A DNA stretch of 64,000 nucleotides from Tanypteryx hageni. Its lineage: Eukaryota > Arthropoda > Insecta > Odonata > Petaluridae. Location: assembly GCA_028673005.1 (NCBI GenBank), contig CM054116.1, positions 98,372,207-98,436,206 on the forward strand, in the 5' to 3' direction. The translations under genes were made by a program, and so were the position numbers. The notes below the pieces were generated by a model, which was not told where the DNA came from, did no database searches, and saw only the letters and a program-made list of their open reading frames with translations. Numbering within the stretch: position 1 is the stretch's first letter; each line of letters starts with the position of its first letter. Positions 1 to 10,407 of this stretch are shown here, one piece after another.

Positions 1-4
1 GGCT

Positions 5-245
5 GTTGTTAACAATTGATGCTTAGTTACATCTTAGTAATGCTCCTTTTTCTTTTCTTAATTGTTGGAGCTTTATGGCTATATCCAATTTCAGTAGGCT
101 ATAGTTTTAGTTTATTTCTGTTCTTTGTAAAGTCTAAAATTTTCTTGCAGTTTCTTAAAATATTTATTATTATGTAACCTGTTTGGAATTTTTAGAAATA
201 TTGCAGATATGGAGAAAGTCATGTGGTGGCCACATCAGATTTTTC
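5..245 (+). repeat. Dispersed repeat, copy A
   Basis: About 240 bases that recur at 40385-40621 with only scattered substitutions by eye. Both copies contain the stretches AGGCTATAGTTTTAG and GTGGTGGCCACATCAG. No coding capacity is seen. The second copy continues for another 330 bases, so this one is probably truncated on its right. Family not recognised; it behaves like an interspersed transposon fragment. Confidence 0.8.
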
Positions 246-394
246 AGTAAAATAATGATCTCGAATCTTTTTCTGGTGAAGTCCTAAAACTAATAAATTA
301 TTTAGATTTGATTTTCATTAACATGAGACCACCGAATCTCTGGGCAACTTCCAATGCAAACACTCATCCAGCCCACTGAATCTCTCTCTTGACA

Positions 395-458
395 GCCAAT
401 GCGACCCTTCAAAGTATTCACAACTACGAATATGGCCTGCCACGCAGAAAAGGTTGCG
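395..458 (+). repeat. Short repeat shared with 36782-36840
   Basis: A 60-base block ending GCAGAAAAGGTTGC is found again, diverged, at 36782-36840. There it is followed by CGACCCCTG, an end typical of non-autonomous hAT elements. Here the end is lost, so this is a fragment. Confidence 0.6.
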
Positions 459-499
459 AAATACGAAAAAGGATTTGTAAAAGGAGGAATGAAAAAAAG

Positions 500-575
500 C
501 TACCCAAGAGGGAATCAAACTCGCACCCTCACATTTCGGACACACTCACTATATGCTCATCGCCAACTATTACTT
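500..575 (-). mobile_element. Possible tRNA-derived SINE head
   Basis: On the - strand a TGGCGATGAGC block (A-box-like, around 555-565) is followed about 45 bases later by GAGTTTGATTCCC (B-box-like, around 511-523), the spacing of an RNA polymerase III promoter. No complete tRNA fold, TSD or A tail could be assigned, so the call is tentative. Confidence 0.3.
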
Positions 576-599
576 GATCAATTTGGCGTGAATTAATAA

Positions 600-1596
600 A
601 TTTATACCAGTTAGCATGAAATTGCAATATTTAAACGCGATTTTCGAAAAAAAAACCATCGGCCATATATACCCAAAAGGGGGGTTTGCAGTGATCCTGG
701 AATCCAGAGCTAAACACCTACCAAGTTTCATAAAAATCCGTGATCCCACTACCATGTCCTCTCCTTGTAAGTGGCAGGGCTAATGCTTCCATTGACTTCC
801 CCTTGGATCTAATGTTACTGAAAATGGTATGGATACCATGGAGGAAGGAAAGAATAGATTATGTATGAAATACTTAACACAATTTCATTTCCTAAAACCA
901 GAATAATATTTTTAAAATAAAATAACTAAGCTTTAATTGAACAAAACTTTTCTGGTCATGGTTTATAAAGGGTATTTCAACTATTAAAACATACAGGAGA
1001 TACTAGATAACTTAACTGTTATAGATAACGAAAGATGTAATTAAAAATTAACATAAGATACAAAAAAATGAGGATGATGTCAGAAAATAAAAAAGTGGGG
1101 TATCAGGCGAGGCTTCGGAGGATTTTGAAGGCCTTTGTTTGGAAAACAAGTTCAGAAATGTTAAATCTTCCCCCTTTATGACAGTCTCATTCACCTAACA
1201 CAGCACCCTTAAGTCTAGTTTAACCTAGATCTCAGAATATTGATAAGAGCAGTGTGTTGTCCATTTTGTGGATGCATAGCAAAACCAACATGAGTGTTAA
1301 GTTTTGTCAACTGATCTCCCAAACAGTTTCTTTAAGAATGTGAAATAAGTAACCTCTCCTAATGTAAAACTCCCTGATAATGCCTCAGCTAACCAACTCT
1401 GATAGTGGAAACTTGTCTACATCCACCTCCTTAACCCATTCTTTCCTCCCAGTCTTAACCAATACCAATCTTGATAATTCCATCCCAAACCTTCTCCAAT
1501 CTTTAAACTCCTCATACTACCAAGTTACCTCCATATCAGCCCCACATTGGGTCAACACCTGTTAGTTGTATTCTCACCTCTACTGACTCGGACACT
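600..1596. other. Spacer, no gene seen
   Basis: No credible coding exon is visible. The part at 590-770 (with CCAAGTTTCATAAAAATCC) has the texture of a retroelement 3' end, but no coding sequence joins it. The rest is AT-rich and unassigned. Confidence 0.5.
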
Positions 1597-2151
1597 CAGG
1601 CCCGGTCCTACCTGGTGTTCATTTTGTTCTCAGAACAAAGGCGTCCACGACTGGGGACGGCCGAGCCACCCACTCTTTATTAAAATTTTCTACTAAATTA
1701 AGTTTGAGAATTTTAAAAAAATATCCACTGTATATTTAGGAAATGTTTGAAATGTGTGTAAGATATAAAAATTATTTTCCTAGTATTCATCATTTTGCTT
1801 TTTCTATTCATTGGTGACGTATTGTGTATTTTATTAAGAATGCAATAAATTGATAAATTTGATGGTTTAAATGGTAGTATTTATATTTAACTTTTAGTAA
1901 AGCAATTAATTAGATTCAAGAGGTATTTTTGTCAATAATACCCATTGGCTAATAAGGTAAACACATTTATTGTTTATACGATGTTCAATGCAATTCAATC
2001 TATCTTGCTATAGTTTGTATACTACTACTACTACTATCTACGATCACAACATTGTTGCAATTGTAGTTTTTAATCCAGGCAGTTAGTAACAGACATTATT
2101 ATTCTCAGTCATGCCAGTGATCGCTACAGAGCAACAACGTATCATTTGATT

Positions 2152-2160
2152 TATATAAAA
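2152..2160 (+). promoter_or_regulatory. TATA box of the hAT-1 transposase
   Basis: TATATAAAA lies 54 bases upstream of the transposase ATG at 2214, a plausible position for the element's own core promoter. It is inferred from motif and position only. Confidence 0.4.
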
Positions 2161-2213
2161 GTGCAAATAGTATTGAATAAGTGAACGTAATTTTTTAAAA
2201 ACAAAAATTCAAA

Positions 2214-3780
2214 ATGTCTGATCATAAAACTAAAAAATTATCAGGCAGTCAATATAGGAAAAGACGACTTTTAAGAGAAGAAAAGAATAAAGAACTTTCA
2301 GGATCATTAATGAAATTTGTGAAAATATCAGAAGGTAATCCTACACCTTGTAGTTCTACTGAAGCTGAAATTCAAGTGGAAAATGAAGCTGAACAAGACA
2401 CAGAAAGAGATACAGAAAATGCAGCTGAAATAGGAATTGAAAAGTACATAAATTTAACAGGTGATAATATGGGTGATAGCGACTATAGCGAGAGTGAAAG
2501 TGATGACAATGTAAGTTTAGTAAATCAAGAATCCTTAAATGTTGTATCTGATGAACATAGTATTCAAGGAGAAACAATATGTATTGCCTTTAGTGATCTT
2601 GCTAATTGGCCAAATATGTTATCAAACAAAATTATAGATTGTATCATAAAGGAATGTCCAACACATGTAAAATTACCTAGTTATCCAGTTAATGAATTTG
2701 GAAAATGTTTTTCAAATTCTTTTTACAAACGCCGCTTGCAAAACGGAGAAGAAATTTTTCGTGAGTGGCTTGTATATTCTATAAAATTTGATATTATTTT
2801 TTGTTTTTGCTGTAAAATATTCAGTAAAATTAAAATGCAGCTTAACAGTGAAAAAGGATTTTCTGACTGGCAACATTTGTCACATATATTAACCAAACAT
2901 GAAAAATCGACGGGCCATATTGAACGCTATAAAAAATGGGTTTTATTAGAAAAAAGGTTAGCTGAACATCAGACTTTAGATCGTGCTAACCAAAAAATAT
3001 TTGAAATGGAACAAAAACACTGGTATGGGGTCATACAAAGAATGATCGCTATAATACAATTTTTGAGTTATAATTGTCTATCTTTAAGAGAAATTGATGG
3101 AATGATATGATCCGAAGATCCTATGCAGACAGGCATAAGCTGTGAAAGATGGAAAGATTTTTTTTTTTCTCGTTTCAAAATTTGTTCTATCTTTAAGAGG
3201 TTCATCTATAATTTATTTGATAAAAATAACGGGAATTTTTTAAAAGCCATAGAAATGATGGCCAAATTTGATTCAGTTATGCAGGAGCGTATTCGACATG
3301 TACAGCAAGGTAAACAAGACTAACAAAATGCCTCATTATTTAGGGAAGCATTTCCAAAATGAAATAATTTCTTTGTTAGCTAATAAAGCTAAAGAAAATA
3401 TATTGGCCATGGTTAGGAAAGCCAAATATTTTTCAATTATTTTAGATACAACTACAGATTGTTCTCATATAGAACAAATGACAATGATAATTCGCACTAT
3501 AGTAGAAGATTTATTTAATATAATAATAAAAGAATAAGAAAACATGAATTTAAATATTGACAATTTATGAGGCCAGGGCTATGATAACGGATCCAACATG
3601 AAGGGTAAAAATATAAGTTTGCAAAAGAAAATATTAAATTTAAATCCTTGAGCAACATTTGTACTGTGTGCAGTGCACATACTAAATTTAGTCTTAAATG
3701 ATGCTGCTAAAGTAAATTTTGAGACAATAGAATATTTTAGTTTGATACATGAGCTATTTAATTTTTCTTCAGCATCCATA
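2214..3780 (+). pseudogene. hAT transposase (TTF zinc finger, DUF4371 type), broken
   Basis: The first reading frame (2214-3110) starts MSDHKTKKLSG. It has an acidic N-terminal region and then a TTF-type zinc finger region with FCFCCKIFS and the closing H-x4-H (about residues 200-240). This family feeds into a DUF4371/RNase H-like hAT catalytic core. After the TGA at 3108 the same frame continues to 3321. A frameshift then leads into MPHYLGKHFQNEII and the core motif LDTTTDCSHIEQM (catalytic Asp block) up to 3537. The next core block, GQGYDNGSNMKG, is read after another break at about 3560. The part after about 3660 is further scrambled and the C-terminal dimerisation domain is absent. The element is dead. 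Assignment to the hAT superfamily is firm; the clade is not. Confidence 0.85.
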
Positions 3781-4232
3781 TATAGACTGGATGTTTAAAA
3801 AACATGTAAAAACTTTGATTTTACAACCTATAAGTGACACTAGGTGGGAAAGTAGAATTTAGACAGTGAGACCTTTAAGAAATAATTTTATTGAAGTTTG
3901 TGATGCACTCACAGGATTGAAAAATGAGGGACATGAGTACTAAATATCAGGCTAAATGTTTAAAAAGCAAGATTGCTACATTTAAATTTATTTTATTGAC
4001 AGTAATTTGGTACGAAGTTATTGTAAGAGTAAATATAGTTAGTACAAAATATATCTTTAGATATAAATACATCAGTCAAAGCTCTCCAAAATTTGTTAGA
4101 GTTTTAAAAAGAATTACAGTATGATGAAAAGTTTGAAAATTTTTTTTGACTGCCACTGATTTGGCAACTAACACACACATATCAGTCCATTCAACTGATA
4201 ATGTTCAAAAACGCAAATTGAAAGAACATTTT

Positions 4233-4271
4233 GATTACGAGCACAAAGACTTTGTCTTTGTGCTTGTAATC
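4233..4271. repeat. 39-base hairpin at the piggyBac left border
   Basis: Two 18-base arms (4233-4250 and 4254-4271) are complementary except for one base and are separated by TTT. The left arm lies in hAT-1 sequence. The right arm runs into the first bases of the piggyBac element, where the expected TTAA reads GTAA. Confidence 0.8.
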
Positions 4272-4286
4272 AGGAGAGGGTGCACA

Positions 4287-4475
4287 GGGTGTCAGTGACA
4301 CCCCCTGTCTCTACTTTTGCACAATGTAAGTACATTAATGTCCCTACAATGTTGTGAGTCTTTATACCTTCAAATGAATCTCATGTATACATAGCTAACC
4401 TATCAGCACAATATTGTCTCAGTTGGCTTCGAGGTTAGAGCCAGTCAAAATGTTCTGGGGTGTCGTTTACACCCC
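4287..4475. repeat. Subterminal palindromes, left end of PB-1
   Basis: GGGTGTCAGTGACACCCC (4287-4304) and GGGGTGTCGTTTACACCCC (4457-4475) are two copies of one near-palindrome. A third copy, GGGGTGTCGCTGACACCCC, lies at 6947-6965 near the right end. They are likely transposase binding sites (inference). Confidence 0.7.
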
Positions 4476-4703
4476 GTGCGTGCTTCCACATTCCGCATAG
4501 GAATCAGTCACCTGTCTACGAGCGCTGTTCCATCTCCTTTTTGCGACTATTATGGTAAGCATAATCCCTTTTTACAGCCATGTAGATATATTTTTAGCCT
4601 TCGTAAATGGTTCATGGGTAAATATTGTTAAAATATTGCTGAAATAAAATAAACGCACATTTAAAAATTTTGTTATTTATAGGTTGACTGCCGTTTCTTT
4701 AAT

Positions 4704-6353
4704 TTGTATGATGATCGAGATGTTGAGAGAGTACATAGACTTCTCTCTGAAGGAGATGGACAAGAGAGTGAAATTGAATTTACTGATTCTGAAGGTAGTG
4801 AGTGTGATGTTATCCACGAGAGTGACTACAAGTTGGCATCAGAGCAAGAGGCAGAGGATCTTGAACATGAGTTTGATGACAGCATATCTGAATCAACAGA
4901 AGACAGTGACACTAGGACAAACTTTTATTTGGGGAAAGACAAAGTGAATGAGTGGAGGAAAACTAAGCCGGTTCAAAATGTGAGAACAAGATCTCACAAT
5001 ATTGTAACACATTTACCCGGGACTAAGGGACATGGCAAAACCACCAAATCTCATGAAAATTGCTTTTTCTTGTTTTTGGATGAATTTATATTGAGTAAAG
5101 TGACAACATATACCAATATTTACATTTAAAAAATTTCAGTTCTTTTTTCCCGAGATAGGGATACCAAGCCAACAAATGAAGATGAAATTAAAACTGTCAT
5201 TGGGCTTTTAATTCTTGCCAGTAGGTGCAAAGATCGGCACAGGAATTTAGACAAGCTTTGGGAACAAGACGGGCTAGGCATAGATATGTTTTATTCCACT
5301 ATGTCCTTGAAGTGTTTTAAATTTATTTTTAGATGGTTGCAATTTGACAACTACAACGACTGAAATGAAAGGAAAAATGTCGATAAATTGACGCACGTTT
5401 GGGAAATATTTGAGGCTTTTTTTGCAAATTTAAAAAAATATTACACCTTGGGAGAGTATGCAATGATTGACGAGCAACTAGTTGGGTTCAGGGGTAGGTG
5501 TCCATTACGCCAGTATATGCAAAACAAACCAGCTAAGTATGGAATCAAGATATTTTCAGATACAGGTGCCCAAACATGGTACACATACAATTTAGAGATT
5601 TATGCGGGAAAGCAGCCAGATGGCCCTTTTTGCAAATCAAATCGCCCAGAAGATGATGTCAAACCCTTAGAAGGCAGCGGTAGGAATATCACTTTTGACA
5701 ATTGGTTTATTAGCATACCACTGGCAAAGTATCTGATGGAAAAAAGAATTACGGTGGTTGGGACCATTTGCACTAATAAGAGGAAACTACCTCTTGATTT
5801 TGTGAAGACTAAAGTTAGATGCGTAGGAAGTAGCATTTTTGGATTTTTAGGAGATATTACTCTTACGTCATATGTTCCAAAAAAGAATAAAATTGTTTTA
5901 GTTTTTTCAACGATGCATCATGACGATACCATTGACCAAGAATCAAACAAACCAGCGAAGATTCACTTTTATAATCTTACAAAAGGAGCTGTAGATGTTG
6001 TGGATGAAAGTGTTAGAAACTATTCTGTATCTAGAAAAACTCAGCGTTGGTCTCTCAAAATTTTCTTTCATATGATAGATATTGCTGCGATAAACGCTAG
6101 AGTAGTGTACCTTACAAATAACAATGACCACACTGCTGATAAACCACAATTTTTGAAGCAATTAGGTATGTCTCTGGTGAAAGGAAATATTCTAAAAAGA
6201 TCTGCAGCAACCAATTTGCCAAGAACAGTATGTGAAAAAGCTTCCAAGTTCTTCCCACATAATGAATACCGTAGGCCTTTGAAAAGGAAACAGTCAACCT
6301 CATCCCACTACAAAGTCTGTCCTAGGCACAAGGACTGCAAAACCAAAAATTAA
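4704..6353 (+). pseudogene. piggyBac transposase, two in-frame stops
   Basis: The whole protein lies in one reading frame from the ATG at 4704 to the TAA ending at 6353, interrupted only by TAA at 5127-5129 and TGA at 5361-5363. The order is an acidic N-terminus rich in Glu, Ser and Asp (about the first 75 residues), the DDE_Tnp_1_7 core, and a short basic C-terminus. The catalytic aspartates of the family are present: MIDEQLVGFRGR (first D), NITFDNWF (second D) and KGAVDVVDES (third and fourth). The C-terminal Cys-rich finger is reduced to a short Cys/His remnant near 6310-6350. With only two nonsense changes and no frameshift, the copy is recently dead. An intron reading of the first stop was tested and fails, because the 46-base candidate would shift the frame. 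Confidence 0.9.
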
Positions 6354-7104
6354 TGCCATAAATGTGCAATTCCTATGAGCTTAGGTCACATGAAAACTGT
6401 GTGCAGTGGTTACCTTGGTGAATAATTGTAACTAGTCTGTTTAATTTTCTTTCCTTAGATTTAAGGACTTTGTTCATTTTTGTTTACTTTTCTAGGCAAA
6501 ATGTAACTCTTTTTTTAATCTTAACCAAGGATTATGTGTAGAAACATCCACGATTCCAATAAAATTTATTCAGAGGAAGAAATTTGACGATCAGTTTCGA
6601 TTTTTGGTTTCCACTTCCGAAACGTTGACCTTTTTCTATGAGGTAATGAAAGAAAAATAACAACTATTATCTGTGTTTTTTTATTTAAAATTTGATATGT
6701 AGCCTTAAACTACTAAAGGGTAAAATATAATGACGCATGGATCAAGAGTTCAAATTACATAGCTTAAATTTAATGGTAATGTCATTATGGCCGAAGAGAA
6801 GCAATCTGTTGGAAAATTAATGCCCAATATTAATATGACTGTTATAATTCAATAATAACTGCCTTTGCATACAAGGGATAACTCTAATAAACACTGGAAA
6901 AATAAATTATTGCCAAAAGTTTTGACCACTGAAAACAATTTAATTTGGGGTGTCGCTGACACCCCGCACGCCTTCTAATGTTACAAAAGATCGTGTGCCC
7001 TCTCCCGGGTTAAGGAAATATAATTTTTGATGAATTCTTAAATCATTATTTATTTCTTCATTATATTCCATTATATTATTTATTTGGTTTTTTGAACAAA
7101 TTGT

Positions 7105-7297
7105 AAATTTAAAGCATAGTTAATCTTTAAGTTATGAAATTCAGCCAACACTGTAAACAATTTATAAGTATTCCTTGGCGATGAAATTGCTTAGGCAATA
7201 AATTGTCAGTGATAAATTTTACTGCTCGGTTAATTGTTGATTTAAAATTAAAGCATAATTAATCTTTAAGTTATGAAATTCAGCCAAAACTATAAAC
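7105..7297. repeat. Direct repeat pair, 140 bp apart
   Basis: Copies at 7105-7158 and 7245-7297 share AATCTTTAAGTTATGAAATT and flanking sequence with a few changes. Their nature is unknown. They lie just right of PB-1. Confidence 0.75.
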
Positions 7298-7324
7298 TAT
7301 TTAAAGCAAACATTATTTGTGTGC

Positions 7325-7425
7325 AAAAAATACTAAAACATGTATTTCCATTGAAATCTCAAAGTAGATTTTTTCATGGAAGGATAAATTCTCTCTACTC
7401 CATCTGGAGAAAGTAAAAAGATAAA
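7325..7425 (+). repeat. 3' fragment of the dispersed repeat seen at 40860-40955
   Basis: The block with GAAATCTCAAAGT and GGAGAAAGTAAAAA is shared with 40865-40955. Only the 3' end of that repeat is present here. Confidence 0.6.
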
Positions 7426-7429
7426 AAAA

Positions 7430-8716
7430 AATTTGAAATGGTGTTCGCAATTCTCGATTTGTAAGTGAACAAATGGAAGTGCTCGAAATTTTATTCAGGA
7501 AATGTTTAAAAATTTATTTGTTGATATTTAAATACAAGAAGATCTAGAGAATTTATAATGCCTGTTCCTCTAACATTTTTCAAATAAGGGTCATGGAAAG
7601 CAAAATATAGATTTCCTAATGCTGTTTATTTACAATTGAGTCTACATTACATTCCCCTTCCATTCCTCCCTATCCCCTACACCACTTTTTTTCCTTCTTT
7701 TCCTGCACTCTAAATTAGTTTAAATTCCTAGTTGATAGATATGGATATTGCCTATATTTGATCATCCTTTCTTTCTCCCCCCACCTGCCTTCCCCCTCAC
7801 AATAATTTTTCCTTTTTTTTTCTCTTCATACTCTTAACTGTTGTTAAATTCCTAGTTGATAGATATCAATATTGCCTATATTTGATTCCTAGTTGATTGA
7901 TATAAATATTACCTATGTTTCATTATAATTTCTTACACATCTCCCCTTTCCTCCTCCCTCTATACACTTCTCCATTTCTTTATTATATCCTCCTCCTCTT
8001 CCCCCCTCCCTTACTCTTTGTTAATTTTTTTCTGTGTATCATTATTTTAAAAATTCTCATTCGGTTGTCATAAACAATTGGCATATTACTTGTAAATTTG
8101 AATTACTTCCATTTCATCTCTGGTCAAAAAATGAAAGTATGGTATTTATTAAAACTGCTATAGTTGGATTATTTTCCCTTACATTCTTCTGTTGATGTAG
8201 AGACTGCACATGCATTTTTAATACAGCCTTTGTTAACAACTTGATCCATAAAAGGTGATAAATTTCCCATGGCAGTGAATTTTCCTTGGCAATGAATTGC
8301 TGGAGGTAAATTTTCCGTGGCAATGAATTGCTGGCAGTGAATTTTCCTAGACCCATGTTCAATAAGCCTGAGCATATGAAGGAATATAATAAATATGTGC
8401 AGTTGTTATATATGTCATGTAGTATATAGGTTTTATCAAAAGAATAGGTAAATACTAGCAGGAAAGAGAAGAGTAACAGCAAGAACTCAGTAAAAGCCAT
8501 AAATCTTTTTAGTAGAAGTACCTCTGCTACAAAAAATCTTAAACATCTGTAGTGGAATGCACAAAATAATTATTCTGATTGACTCACAAATGGAGAATAA
8601 TCAAATGGCTCAGCCTATCTTCCCCTGTTGCCACTACAGGTATTTTTTCAGACCTTTACTACCAGTCTTGCTGGATTAAATTACCACCAATGACCATTAT
8701 CCCTTCAAAAACCTGA
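7430..8716. other. Spacer with low-complexity DNA and small tandem repeats
   Basis: 7640-8030 is pyrimidine-rich on the + strand and contains three loose copies of a CCTAGTTGATAGATAT unit (about 7728, 7850 and 7887). 8270-8350 holds two to three copies of a block of about 30 bases with GGCAATGAATTGCTGG. The 128-codon - strand reading frame over 8114-8500 is built largely from these repeats and is not accepted as a gene. Confidence 0.5.
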
Positions 8717-8984
8717 TTTTGTTTTTTTGTTTAGAATTTCTGGCTAATCAACCTCTTGGATTATTATAGCCATTACTCCTTCCACACCAAATACACACAC
8801 AAGGGGGGAGGGAAACCCAGTGCCGGCATTAACCTACTTTTTACGAAGAGCACTTGTGTGGTCTCCTCGAAGCACATAAGTAGGGGATGGTACGATTCCA
8901 GATTGAAAAATCCAACCTCCTCTGGATTCGAACTTGGGACCACTGCGTGGAAGGCCAACACTCTAACCATTCCACCACCGCCAT
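8717..8984 (-). mobile_element. tRNA-derived SINE with 15-bp target duplication
   Basis: The insertion is bounded by a perfect 15-bp direct repeat CCTTCAAAAACCTGA (8702-8716 and 8985-8999). Read on the - strand it starts GGCGGTGGTGGAATGG, an A-box-like head. It has a B box AAGTTCGAATCC at 8924-8935, then a tRNA-unrelated body, and ends in an A-rich tail (the T-rich + strand at 8717-8737). This is the textbook layout of a SINE mobilised by a LINE. It has no protein-coding function. The head resembles a tRNA gene, but the acceptor arm does not close, so it is not called a tRNA. Confidence 0.85.
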
Positions 8985-8999
8985 CCTTCAAAAACCTGA

Positions 9000-9836
9000 A
9001 ATTATCCCTGAAGGGGTAATTATCAACAGATTGATTGATTGATATGACCCTTTATTGAGAATCACTGTTCTAGAGTTAGGCATTTAAAGGAATGTTTAAC
9101 TATACTTTTGGTTGCATTTGCTGACAAAAAACTAGAGAATCCATTAGATATAGTTAAAAGTTAACATACAAAAAATTTGAAGAATTAACTTCCTGTGATA
9201 TGGAAATTAATTAAAAGAGTTTGGATGTACAATTTAAATGGAAGAATGAAAGAAGAAAACAGGACTCTTACTATTCCTGGCTAATGCTATGTGTCACCCA
9301 ATAGTTTCTTTCCACCAAGTACAAAATCAATGCTATAACAATTAGATAATGGTGTAATCATCATCATCATACATTTACTACCTTCATGTACGTTTTTGGC
9401 TCAATCAACCCATTCAAAGACTTTCTCTTCACCTTCCTATATCAACCCATTCTTTCAAGACATCCAATATCCTTTCTATCTAAATGATAAAATACAAAAT
9501 CTTAAAATGAATTATACAAAAAAAATGTTGTTGAAACAACTTGTCATAGATATGGACATGTAATCGAGCATCACTTTTGACGTTTAAAATTAATGTTGTG
9601 GATGCAATAATTCTTCTAACTTGTTGAATTTAGTTCTAGAAACATGCATACAGAAGCATTTCATAAACTGGCATTTTGATTTATAGATAGTGATTTTAAG
9701 GAAGTGTCTAGTGTTCTTACTGAAATAGAAATTTTGATCTAAGATTTGTATGAAATTGATGGGATAAACATAAGTGAAAAAGGCTTCATAAACATCGATA
9801 ATAGTGTATTTACAGAAGCTGCTGAAATTGGCTGGA
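9000..9836. other. Spacer, no gene seen
   Basis: AT-rich sequence without a recognisable exon, RNA gene or transposon end. A short ATC run lies near 9357-9370. Confidence 0.45.
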
Positions 9837-10185
9837 TAATAATAATAATCATTTATTCAGCCATTAGCCAGTACAAAACCAGAATAGGCATAGTCAGTGG
9901 TAGACACAATTAAAAAGACTGATTGTTACAAAAGAGACATATATGTATACATAACATAAAAATATATACATAACATGAGAAAGAAGGGTGACAATAACAC
10001 ACAAGGTACTTTGAAAAGAAATGTCTATATCGTCTTCAAAGTATTGATTTACTGAATAAAAGGCTTTTTCAGCAAACCATGAAAATATAATGGATTTGAA
10101 CTTATTCGCAGGTGTGGATCTGGCAACTGCGGGTGGTCTGTTGAAAAAACGCAGAGAAGAAGAATTGTAGCTGACCAGGGAAGTA
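9837..10185 (-). mobile_element. LINE, 3' part (left piece of a split element)
   Basis: On the - strand this is the C-terminal end of a LINE ORF2, the stop at 9894-9896, a short 3' UTR with AATAAA, and an (ATT)n tail at 9837-9851. The reading frame at the TA at 10184-10185 continues without a gap into the sequence beyond 17070: ...EIPFVRLG on the far side joins TSLVSYNSSSLRFFN on this side. The LINE was therefore whole before the pogo-like element landed in it. It is a non-LTR retrotransposon of Jockey/CR1-like type; the clade is not resolved. Confidence 0.85.
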
Positions 10186-10357
10186 GGGGAAGCGTGGGCA
10201 CAGTGAGAGACAAAAATTTAATTGTCAATTTTATTGTGATTAACAAATATTTTATTAAAATAACTCTATGATAGAAAACATTATCATATTAACTTTAATT
10301 ACAAAATGATATTGAACATTATCATAAAGAAAAACAATATTTGAAAAATACTTCAAA

Positions 10358-10395
10358 TGTCTCACTGTTCCCACAGTAGTGGGTACAGTGAGACA
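10358..10395. repeat. Palindromic copy of the pogo terminal motif, left side
   Basis: TGTCTCACTGTTCCCAC (10358-10374) faces its reverse complement GTGGGTACAGTGAGACA (10379-10395) across four bases. The motif is the inner half of the terminal repeat. A likely paired transposase site. Confidence 0.85.
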
Positions 10396-10407
10396 ATGCA
10401 TCATTTT

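Larger units (their letters stand above)
1597..4235 (+). mobile_element. Degenerate hAT transposon (hAT-1)
   Basis: The left end is probably the CAGGCCCGGTCCTACC at 1597, a common form of hAT terminus. It is followed by a non-coding leader with a TATA box at 2152-2160 and then a broken transposase (2214-3780). The right end is missing: the coding remnant fades out at about 4230, immediately before a piggyBac element (4270-7009). No matching right terminal repeat or 8-bp target duplication was found. Confidence 0.6.
4270..7009 (+). mobile_element. piggyBac element with decayed transposase (PB-1)
   Basis: The right end is CTCTCCCGG followed by TTAA at 7010-7013. The left end AGGAGAGGGTGCAC at 4272 matches the reverse complement of the right end (GGGAGAGGGCACAC) with few changes. 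The left TTAA has become GTAA (4266-4269). Inside both ends are near-palindromic blocks of the form GGGGTGTC..GACACCCC at 4287-4304, 4457-4475 and 6947-6965. Length is about 2.74 kb, normal for an autonomous piggyBac element. It sits at the broken right edge of hAT-1. Confidence 0.85.

Noticed and set aside
5094..5139. Possible 46-base intron removing the first stop of the PB-1 transposase
   Set aside because: The length is not a multiple of three and would break a frame that is otherwise continuous on both sides.
8114..8500. 128-codon - strand reading frame with a hydrophobic start
   Set aside because: Its second half is made of short tandem repeats, no family is recognised, and no splice or promoter context supports it.
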